64,000 nt of DNA from Artemia franciscana (taxonomy: Eukaryota; Arthropoda; Branchiopoda; Anostraca; Artemiidae): positions 29,146,440-29,210,439 of the forward strand of contig NC_088866.1 of the NCBI RefSeq assembly GCF_032884065.1, written 5' to 3'. Shown one piece after another: positions 34,302 to 43,389 of the stretch. Under the pieces are notes generated by a model. It saw nothing but the letters and a program-made list of their open reading frames with translations. It made no database searches and was not told the DNA's origin. The position numbers were made by a program, and so were the translations under genes. Position 1 is the first letter of the stretch. Each line of letters begins with the position of its first letter.

Positions 34302-35414
34302 TTTCTAGTATAGGACGATCGTTTCGACAGAAGTTCACGAAGAATTCGGCATTTCATTGAAAATGACACATGATTGCCTTGACAGTTCGCACATTTTGGT
34401 GTAGCCTGGTACGGAGAATCAGGCGAGGATTCATGTTGCCCTGCGCAACGGGAGCAGCATTTTTCTTTATCACAATTTGATTTTAAGTGATTTGGTGATT
34501 GGCAATTATAACAGCATTTGGGTGGGCGTTGGTATTCGTAAACTCGATATATCTCATACCCAATCTTTATACCAAGTCGAAGTGCATTAGCGAGCGCAAC
34601 AGCGTTTTCAAAAAACACTCTAACAGCCAAAGAATTGCCTATTCGCTTCGCATGAGTAATATTATTGCAATCAATTAACATTTCCTCATCAAAATTGGTC
34701 GGTATACCTTTAATGATTCCAATATATTTGGTTTCTTTTACTTTGACGTCACAATCTCTCATTACAGTTGGAACGGCATTGCAAAAGTTCCTTGCAGCAA
34801 TCTTGTCAATTCGTACCACTAGCTTATCGCCAGAGGGCTTAATGCTGTGAATACATTCATGACCTGGAATAGAGTCTATTATTTCGCGACGCTTGGCAGG
34901 ATTATCTAATTCTGATGGGACTTTAGAAATAACAACGGTCGTCAGATCGGGATTCAATGACTGAGCGCCAGGGCTGCTAAGAGGGGGGGAATTTAAGATC
35001 ATACGACGAAATCTTCTCACGGATTTGCTTAAGTTCCGAATCAATGCTTACAAGCTTTGAGGCGAAGCTAGAATAAGCCACAGCAGGAATAACAGGAACC
35101 TCGGTAGGTAAAATAATCACGTATGTAGGCAAAGACAAATTTTCGCTGTGGCATTTCTGGAAGATTTCCATCATGTCCTTAATGTGACGGTAATTAGCTT
35201 GATCGCCTTGGCGTCTTTGCACACGTTCACCCTCGTAAACATGAGACCAAAGTTCTATTTTAGCCGCCATAATAGACTTCTCATCGAAAAACCCAACAGC
35301 ATGGTTAGCAATAACTTCATCACTTACTCCTTTTTTAAGATTTGATTGCACGAAATTCAACACCGACGAATGTACATATTCCGTCATAATGGTATAACCA
35401 ACAAATATGGACAA
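34298..35414 (-). pseudogene. LINE ORF1 with CCHC zinc knuckles, frameshifted
   Basis: Two overlapping - strand frames, 35414-34977 and 35044-34298, form one ORF1 broken by a single shift within the overlap. The N-terminal part (WSHVYEGERVQRRQGDQANY) has no recognised fold. The second part has an RRM-like stretch (VVISKVPSELD, then KYIGIIKGIPTNFDEEMLI) and three zinc-knuckle-like cysteine clusters: CCYNCQSPNHLKSNC, CCSRCAGQHESS and CANCQGNHVSFSMKC. ORF1 products of this type bind the element RNA and act as chaperones. The stop overlaps the ORF2 ATG. Confidence 0.8.
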
Positions 35415-35420
35415 TTAGCC

Positions 35421-36453
35421 AAAGTCCAAAATCAAATCAGTTTATTACTCACCATGCTGTCAAACAGCTGTCACATCCGATTAAACAGTTAACATCCCGA
35501 GTGTCAAAACTCCATTTGCTTTTCAAAAAATAAATCGGTTGAGAGGTTTTAGAAGACATTCCTGCTTTATTTCTGTTTAGTGAGTCTCGGATTCTTAATT
35601 GCTTTGCATTAAATGCTACCTATTGCGGCAGAAGAATTACAATAATAATTTGTATTCCATGAGACAAAATAACATATACACAATTATTGTTCGTTTAACA
35701 AGATTGTTCGTAATACGATAATTGTTTGTTTTTCGGTGTGAAAAAAAAGATCTAGGTAGGACATGACTTTGAGAAAATTCGTTTAGGGTCCTAATTTTTG
35801 GGTAAATAATAGACAGACTTCCAATACCATAATAATTTAAATTTCTACAGTGAATAGAATAAAACGTTCTAGTTCCATTCTTAAGTGTCTAAAAAGCTTG
35901 TCCCCTGAGAAAGTGGCGTTTTCTGTCATTTTGTATCATCAAAATGCAGCTTTGCCTCAAAGAGGACCAAATTGCTGTGGATTAAAAATTTTGAGATGGC
36001 CAATCAATTTAAAAGTATCAGAAGCTTTATATATTGAGCTTCTCAGTTGCAGATGAAGCAATACTGAACTTTACCACATTCGTTCTCAAAAATTCGGGTA
36101 GTCTATCCAATATAAGTGGTTAGTATAGAGATTTATCTTAATGCTTGATTCAACTAAGTTGATTCATTAGATTTTTCATGAAATTATGCTTATAGATGTA
36201 TAATTCCACATCAGTTATTATGGGGGGGGGGAGATTCCTGAAAGCCGTGTTTCAATACCCAATTTGCCCGCCTCTCCATGATCCATCAGATGAATATATA
36301 AAGAGGCATGAGGAGGGGAATCAGAGTCATCTCCCTTCATTTAGCAAACAAGAATAAGGGTACTGCAGGGTGATACCACCTTTTTTATTGTAAAAACATG
36401 TTTCTGCCATTTTTTCTAAAGATTTATTTATTTAAATTGATTTGCTTCATATT
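35421..36453. other. No gene seen; between two LINEs
   Basis: AT-rich DNA. Part of 35421-35700 may be 5' UTR of the antisense LINE. A G10 tract is near 36222. The + ORF at 35850-36056 has no recognisable motif. Confidence 0.4.
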
Positions 36454-36732
36454 CAAGTTTCAAGTTCAAGTTTTTATTTGAACATTCACAAATACATAAA
36501 CAAAATACAACACTTTCGCGCTGGGGAAAACCTATGAGGGTTTGTATTCGCCCGAAAGTTCACATATCTACTTACCTATAATAACAAATCCAATCTCTCT
36601 TACTCATTAATACACAACTCTCCCTCCCCCTTTCATTCCTCCCAACCCTACCTTACCCTCCTGCCCACCCTTACCTCCCGAACCCTCCCTTCTTCACCTA
36701 ATCACCCTACCACCCATAGTAAAATTCAACAT

Positions 36733-39175
36733 TTATCCCCCAAAAAGTAGTCTTTTAATTTCTTTTTAAACTGAGGTACGTGTTCTGCCGCTCTAATGCT
36801 CACTGGTAGTTTATTCCATACACTTAGACCCATATGTTTAATTGAGAATGAAGACCGGGTACCATGACGTTAATCCACAACGATGTCACTACTATGCCTT
36901 GTTCCATAATTATGCAGATTACTATTTGTTTGGTAAAAACTCTTAAAGACATCCAGGGCTAGGCCATTCATACATTGAAACACAAATACAGCTGCCTGGT
37001 AATCTCTTATCTGACCGACATTAAGGAGCTTCAGCGACGTAAAGCAAGCACAGGTGTCATGCACATCCTGGACAAATCTACCTATTGTTCTAACAGCTTT
37101 ATTTTGTAGAATTTGCACTCTTCTATATATGGATAAACCAACGAATAATATATAGTTAGAAGTATCCTCTGTGGGAGAAAGTGCGGCAGACGCCGAAGTA
37201 TGCCAACCCCACGGGCAATTTTCGATGAAATAGCGTCACTGTGACATCTCCATGACAGGTGGTAATGAAACACCATGAATGGTGTTTCACCTCTATCTAT
37301 ACCACTATTCACTGATTCCTCGAGATGTTGCAGAGCATTCGCCGTCGAGTGCCCTTTGCGAAATCCGAATTGGGTCTCACTCAGTAAACTCTTAGCCTGT
37401 AGGAAGCCATATAGACGATTATGAATCAGTTTTTCTAGTAGTTTAGAAAACAATGGAAGAATGAAAATTGGGCTCCAATTCTCAATTTCCTTTTTAGGGC
37501 CACCTTTATGAAGTGGTATCACTTTCGCAGCTTTTAGCTGATCAGGAAAACTGCCCTTTTCAAGTGACTGATTAATGATGAAGAGCAGGCACGATAGTAT
37601 ATAATGCATTAATGCTTTAAACGCTCGAAGAGATAAACTGTCTACTCCAGCAGAATTTGATTTAAGAGATTTAACTATTTTAAGTAGTTCATCACGTGTA
37701 CACGGATCAAACGCTAATTCAAAACTCTCACCTCTATTATCACATATGATATGTTCTTGAACCTGTTGACATCTATCTTTTACACTATTTTGCACTTCAC
37801 AACCAATATTAGGGAAAAAACTACCAAATTTATTTACAATTCCACTCTTATCTTCACGGGCGAGGCCCTCAAGTTGTACTTCATCCCCCCCCCAGTATCA
37901 ACACTCCCACCAGTCATTTCTTTAATCAGTTTCCAGGTTTCTTTCATATTTCCTTTACTATTTGAAAACTTTAAATCATAATATTCAGCCATAGCCTTGC
38001 GACGTAATTTGTTTACTAAATTGCGTTGCTTTTTAAACAATTGAAACGAAGCATCGTTTTTATCATCTAGATATCCTTGATAAGGCTCAATCCTTCGCTT
38101 CCTCTCTTCCAGTATTTTACTCGTTATCCATGGCTTACGGGGTTCCTGTTTCTTCACTTTCATTACCTTAATGGGACACGCAGTATCATAAATAGGTAAA
38201 ATAATAGTCATTAGATTATCAAGTGCTCTCGTAGAGGATTCTTTTTCAGAAAATACAGGTGTCCAATCGATAACACTAACTTCCTCCACAAACTTTTGAA
38301 GATTCTCTTTTTTCATCAACCTTGTCTTTATTTTCTTTTTAATGGGTCTACCTAACTGACACTTCAAAACACCAACCAAAGGAAGATGGTCAGAACCAGG
38401 AAAAGTCACAACATCAGCATAACAAAGCTTCAAATCAGCAGAACGAACGAAAATGTTATCTATTAAGGTTGAACTTTGTCCAGTTATTCTCGTAGGTACA
38501 CTCACAAGCGGGTATAGATCATTCGATATCATAAAATTTAAAAAATCAACATTATGACAAGATAAATCCAACAGGTTAAAGTTAAAATCACCCATAACAA
38601 TATGACTTGCTCTAGACGGTACTTTCGACATCAACTGACTCATTCCTCCCAGGAAATCATCCAAGCGAGCACTGGGCGGCTTATACACCATACTAATTAT
38701 ATTCTTTTCCCCATCAAATTCAATTTCAATTGAAAAAACTTCAACCTTACCTTCCATCCATATACTAAGATCATCCCTCCTGATAATTCAACCCATTCTT
38801 TACAAGGAAACCAACACCACCACGACCCATCAATACTCGGTTCTTGATACGAAGATCATAACCTGGAAATGAATACAGAGAGATCGACTGGTTTGAGCTA
38901 AGAAATGTTTCACATAATCCTATGATATCAAAAGAAGAAGAAAATTGATCAATTAATTCTAAAATATCTAGGTAACTTGTTGTTACATGGACATTCCAAG
39001 AACATAGTCGCAGACTCCTTTCATTTATATCTTGATTATATGGTAGCCGAATATAATCACTTTCCCTCATAGGCTTTAGCTCAACACTCGTTATACCATC
39101 ATCACCAGCAATACCTCTCGATAAATAATCCTGAAGAATAAAACGATCTTGATCAGACGTTACCATTTTTCCCAT
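36733..39175 (-). pseudogene. LINE ORF2, endonuclease plus RT with catalytic core deleted
   Basis: 39175-38771 reads RSLRLCSWNVHVTTSYLDIL and DIIGLCETFLSS (endonuclease start). One base shift follows, then 38757-37834 has VYKPPSARLDDFL, IVMGDFNFNLLDLS, IDNIFVRSAD and FPGSDHLPLVGVL (endonuclease blocks). A C9 tract near 37885 marks the next frame loss. 37795-37082 gives RT blocks AGVDSLSLRAFK, AAKVIPLHKGGPK, FGFRKGHSTANAL and then NSGIDRGETPF, which jumps directly to KIARGVGILRRLPHFLP. RT motifs A to C, including the catalytic YADD, are missing. The C-terminus continues at 37118-36870 (QNKAVRTIGR, HNYGTRHSS) and, after a shift, as FSIKHMGLSVWNKLP to a stop at 36733-36735. Confidence 0.85.
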
Positions 39176-39419
39176 AAAAAAAGTAACACTTCAGCATAAA
39201 CAGGAAAAAAAAACAACAACAAAAAACAGAGGAACAAGAGTAAACAGGGAAGACAGATAAATCATGGGGATAAGAAATGATAATAATGAATCTAAATAAT
39301 AAATTAAACATAAATATACGTAAAAAATGCGAAAAAGAATACTATTACCAAAATAATAATAGAAAAGAAATAAACAAAAATGGAAGAAAAACAATTTTAA
39401 AACGCATAAATCAAAAATA

Positions 39420-40484
39420 CTATAGAAGGTCATCAATAGACCAGATCCGCCTAATCGGAGCAGTATCGGTTTCGCGCACAAAAATACGGCCTTGATCGGA
39501 CCACACACTGCGAATTCCAAACTTGTCTCTTGAAGCGCTCAGAAGATCACGCTTTCGTTTAGTAAGATTCTCGGTAACAAACAATCCCGAGCCAATAAGC
39601 TGCTTCTTTGCTTTAAATACATGGCGGGCTATATATTTTGATCCAAACTGAACGAGGACAGGGGCAACTTTATCTGGTCTTTGTGCAATATTTGAACCAA
39701 CACTAAATCGCTTAACACTAACTATGTCTGAAACCGCAATATTAGTTAGGCCCATCTTTACAAACAATACGTGTTTTATAACATCACCAAAACTTTGTGA
39801 AGAAATCTGTTTGACACCGTTGAATAGCAGGGAATCATTTCTCTCTTCCTGCTCTATGTCATCTAATTTCAGCTCAATCTCATTAACATGGTTTTGTAAT
39901 GATTCAATCATATGCGTGCAGGTTTTAAGATGTTTTTCGATTAATTCAAATTTGGGCTGAAACTCAATGTGTACTGCATCATAAATTTCAGAAACCATCG
40001 TTTCAACTGGAAAATTAGCATGAATATTAGCTGTAGTTTGGGATGTCAAATCTTTAAGCTTTTCATCAATTTTTTTCTTGATTTCTTCAGCTAGATTTTG
40101 CTTTGTAGCCGCAAGTTCATCCTCTGTAGCGGCCACTAGGCTACGGAGATTGGCAGTGGGATTCGAAAGCTGGCTATCCGTTACCGAATAATGCCCTTTC
40201 TTTAGAAACTGCCGGTAAACATCAGGATGATTTTTTAGCTCATCAAACGCATGATTTACACCCTTAGTTTTCTTTGTTGATGCTTCCTTCTCATTATCAT
40301 TAAAACTAAGAAGATTAGTGACTGATACAAGCTGACGATCGTGTTTTTTGCCGTAGCAAAAAACAACAAATTTGCAGTCTCCGATATTCGTCGTCATTGC
40401 CTCTAGGATTCGAATTGGCCAGAGGGGATAGCCCGCAAATTTGGCTAGGAATAAATCACCGATTTTAATGTTTGCAGGATTCAT
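39420..40484 (-). CDS. LINE ORF1, intact, with N-terminal PWWP-like domain
   Basis: 354 codons, uninterrupted. Residues 6-60 read KIGDLFLAKFAGYPLWPIRI and CKFVVFCYGKKHDRQLV. This has the GD-LAK--GYP-WP---L start and the F-VFFYG-type strand of a PWWP domain, with PLWP in place of PWWP. PWWP domains of chromatin proteins bind methylated histone H3 tails and DNA. The middle (about 120-230) is Lys/Glu-rich and likely coiled coil. The end (about 230-354: NDSLLFNGVKQ, APVLVQFGSKYIARHVF, GLFVTENLTKRKRDLL) matches the RRM-like C-terminal region common in L1/CR1-type ORF1 proteins, which bind element RNA. Intact ORF1 beside a dead ORF2 suggests a recent insertion or use in trans. The PWWP call is by pattern only. 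Confidence 0.75.
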   Translation of the reverse strand: MNPANIKIGDLFLAKFAGYPLWPIRILEAMTTNIGDCKFVVFCYGKKHDRQLVSVTNLLSFNDNEKEASTKKTKGVNHAFDELKNHPDVYRQFLKKGHYSVTDSQLSNPTANLRSLVAATEDELAATKQNLAEEIKKKIDEKLKDLTSQTTANIHANFPVETMVSEIYDAVHIEFQPKFELIEKHLKTCTHMIESLQNHVNEIELKLDDIEQEERNDSLLFNGVKQISSQSFGDVIKHVLFVKMGLTNIAVSDIVSVKRFSVGSNIAQRPDKVAPVLVQFGSKYIARHVFKAKKQLIGSGLFVTENLTKRKRDLLSASRDKFGIRSVWSDQGRIFVRETDTAPIRRIWSIDDLL

Positions 40485-40700
40485 GCCTTATAAATGAAAG
40501 ATTATAAAATGAAAGAAACTTATCTTTCTGTGAGGGCCGAGCCTCACTAATGTATCCAAGTGAACAATCAGTCCAAACTGTGCGAGGTCGGCCCAACTGC
40601 TAATCCTTCTCGACACTAAACAGCATAATTAACGCCCAGGCAAATCATATCCAATTTTCTCTACACACCACATTCATGAAACAATACGCAGTGATATGTA

Positions 40701-42049
40701 AGTGGGCATCAGTTATTATGAAGGAGTGTCGGTAGTTCATTTTATAGGCTGGGGGTGGGACTGGGCAGATGCCTCGAAGGCTGCATTTTAAGGCCTAAAC
40801 ATCCTAACCTCATTGAGCTTTCTAATGAATATGGAATTTATTTTTAGGAAGAGGGGAGGGGGTTGCGTAGTGGAAATGAATATCTAATCCATCTTGATTT
40901 CCATTTTTGTCTGGTGGGGGGGATAATAGTAACCCTCTCCCATTGTGGCAATCTTTTTCTCTGTAGCATAAAATATTACTTTTACCTGCATACTGGCATA
41001 GAGGTGGAAAGGGTGAGGCGAGGCATCATGAGCCTCGCCAGGAAATTTTTAATGTGGGGCTGGGGGTTGGCAAGTGCTGCTAAAAGTTTAGATTTCAGCG
41101 ATTTTAGATGGCAATGTTTCTCCTTTCCTATTTATATACAATATTTCAATGTATTGTACACGATTTTGTGTATTTAAACACATTTATTTAAACATTTTTA
41201 CAACTGTGATGAAACATATTTACACGATTTTTCGTATTCGTCGCTCTTTACACTAAAGTTTGGTTCGGAGGTTTTTGCCAAAATATCTTCTTTGTTTTTC
41301 AGTGGCTGGAAATTATCCTCATATTGTATTGTGTCTATTTCTTCATTTTTTTCGTGCTTCTTTTTTATAATTGGAATATTTGAGGTTGGGAGCATTATTC
41401 TTCACATTAGTGGTTACTAACCTTTATAAACAAGGATCCAACACAATGAATAAGTTTTTGCATTTATTAGTTAAACGTCTTTGTGGCAGTCTCAATGATA
41501 GACACAGAAGCAATTTGTTCTTACCATCACATACCTCGAAACAAATAATTTTGCTTCGACATTTTGATTAATAAAAGGGTTCCAATAATGCTTCGGCCAA
41601 AATAACAGGGTTTGGGGGGTTTTCTGCAGCCCCTCAAGAAAGCGAAATTGTAGACTTTTGAGGAAAAAAGACAAGTCAATTTTTTTTTAAATTTTTATTT
41701 ATAAATTGATTTCCTGTTTGCATAGCCTTTTAAAGACCTCAAGCGACCAAAATTGCCGGCAACAGTTTATGAAACTGACCTTGTTAAAAAGGTTTTGTTT
41801 AGTTAGAAAGTGATAACCCGTTCTAAAACAAGACGAAGTGTTTACAGATTAAAAAAAAAAAAACATTTGACATTAATAAAATATGAGACATTAATAAAAC
41901 TATTTCCAAGCCAAATAATCCACATGTAATCAAATCCTTCTTTTTTTCAGTAAAGCCTTTCCCTTGCCTCTCCGCTGTCTTTATACGCCAGGATTTATAA
42001 TATGTCGGAAAAAGAGAAAAAGCCAATTAAGTCTCAGCCAGACTCCTTA
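40701..42049. other. No gene seen
   Basis: Intron DNA. GCTCTTTACACTAAAGTTTG at 41244-41263 is a short piece of the fold-back MITE family. A+T simple tracts lie at 41675-41705 and 41850. The ORFs of 60-104 codons show no recognisable domain. Confidence 0.4.
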
Positions 42050-42751
42050 GGCCCCGCGCCCACGGGGCAAATGTTTTGAGACTAGAATTGCTAACCGATG
42101 GCACACGCAACTATTTTGTGACCACGGCCTTTAAGTAGAGTAGGGTCATGCCCACGAGGTAATCCAAATGAGACTAGTTTCCAATCAGTCTAGAACCGGT
42201 TCTGTATGAGCCTCCAGCCGTGGTCACTGGTGGTCAAAGTTGCGTTGCAGAGTTGTCACACATTTTCGGGAGCTACCGCGTTGACCATTGTCCATTTATT
42301 TTGGCTCTCAACGTTTCAGACCAGGAATTAAAGGTGAAATTCGCGGGAGAAGCATGAAGAGCTGTACAACTATAAACTTTTTGTAAAGATTCTGTAAAAT
42401 GCAACATTCTGTATAATGTGATAAATTTTCTATCTGTTCAAGACTTTTCTTTTTCTGCTAAGAACAGACGAGACTTTGCATTCTTTTCCAAATAGGGATG
42501 GACCCAATACTCCCTCTGAACCTTACGAAACCTGCTGTCCTCATAGTAACCAATTAGGTCTTCCTCGTCGGAACTCAACATAGTTAACCACACTGCACTA
42601 CTCAATTAGATAAACAAAACTGATACACAACCACTTGGGTCTGTGGGCGGAGACACCTTTCATTTTGGTTGTAAATTGGTCGTCAACCAGTTGCAGATGA
42701 GACTAGTTTACAACCGTTGTCTTGAAACAGTTCGTCCGTGGGCAGTGGGGC
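42050..42751. mobile_element. MITE with TTA target duplication (PIF/Harbinger type)
   Basis: The left end GGCCCCGCGCCCACGGGGCA and the inverse of the right end (GCCCCACTGCCCACGGACGA) are imperfect terminal inverted repeats. They extend about 35 bp through a CTGTTT-AGAC / ATGTTTTGAGAC match. Both ends are flanked by TTA (42047-42049 and 42752-42754). A 3-bp TTA/TWA duplication and G/C-rich ends starting GG are characteristic of PIF/Harbinger elements. The 702-bp interior has no transposase. Confidence 0.65.
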
Positions 42752-42842
42752 TTAGCGATTTCCGTAGCATGGCAAATCTCTTCGCTTTACTTTTGTTCCA
42801 AAACTGTATAATGTATCAAAGGGACTAGTTACGTGAATGATC

Positions 42843-43112
42843 CATTCATGGTGCTTGTCTTTTAAACGGAATGCACTCAAGAATTACGCTGTGAAAGATA
42901 TAAGAGAAACCGGTTTCCCTTCCTGGATCGGTTAGGATTTGCTTATTTTAAATGAGAAAGCTACGATGTATGTTCTTTTTATTGAATATTTATATACCGA
43001 GGTAGTTAGGGGGTAGGTACATTATCATCATATTTTCGCATATTTCATCAGGATCAACCTAACTTGAATTCTTGAGTGCGTTCCGTTTAACAGACAAGTA
43101 CCCCGTTCATTA
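42843..43112. mobile_element. MITE with ~45-bp inverted ends
   Basis: The left arm at 42844-42886 (GGTGCTTGTCTTTTAAACGG, AATGCACTCAAGAATT) is the inverse of the right arm at 43066-43112 (AATTCTTGAGTGCGTTCCGT, TTAACAGACAAGTACC). The interior is about 180 bp with no ORF. It lies 90 bp from the preceding MITE. The target duplication is unclear. Confidence 0.7.
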
Positions 43113-43389
43113 ATAGGTACAGAAAGTTTGATTTAATTTGCTTAAAAAATAAAAAAACTTTCTGGAATTATTTGTTTTTCTTTCAACTTTAGTGGTAAAC
43201 AGCGTTAAAAATAGAAATGATATTTCTGTTTATTTTTTTTCTCATTTCCAGTTATTTTTATTGTAATTCGTTGTTTGTTTATTTTACCTGTTCTACATAC
43301 GAAGACCTAAAAAAGACGAATGGAATTATTGAAAAAAAATTTCAAAGCAAACTAATCACGTATAAAAAATTGGTTTGGGTGAATTTTAA
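43113..43389. other. No gene seen
   Basis: AT-rich spacer. The T-rich + strand ORF (43217-43408) is low complexity. Confidence 0.4.

Larger units (their letters stand above)
31541..35420 (-). mobile_element. LINE (non-LTR retrotransposon), antisense, nearly full length
   Basis: On the - strand it carries ORF1 (35414 to 34298, zinc knuckles) then ORF2 (from 34301 to 31649, endonuclease plus RT), followed by a short 3' UTR ending in an AATTATTAATTATTATAATT-like tail near 31550. The ORF1 stop and ORF2 start overlap as ATGA (34298-34301), a layout used for termination-reinitiation. The domain order places it in the Jockey/CR1/I-like group with APE endonuclease. The clade is undetermined. At least one frame break in ORF1 and several in ORF2 make it inactive. 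It sits in Patj intron 3, opposite to the gene. Confidence 0.85.
36454..40700 (-). mobile_element. LINE (CR1/Jockey-like), antisense, with PWWP-like ORF1
   Basis: The - strand order is a 5' UTR (up to about 40700), an intact ORF1 (40484-39420), a 244-bp T-rich spacer, ORF2 with endonuclease and RT (39175-36733) and a 3' UTR. The 3' UTR has a purine-rich GGGAGGG section and a tail AATAAAAACTTGAACTTGAA followed by ACTTGAA repeats. ORF2 has a large internal deletion plus frameshifts, so the copy cannot mobilise itself. It is the second antisense LINE in Patj intron 3. The 5' limit is approximate. Confidence 0.85.
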
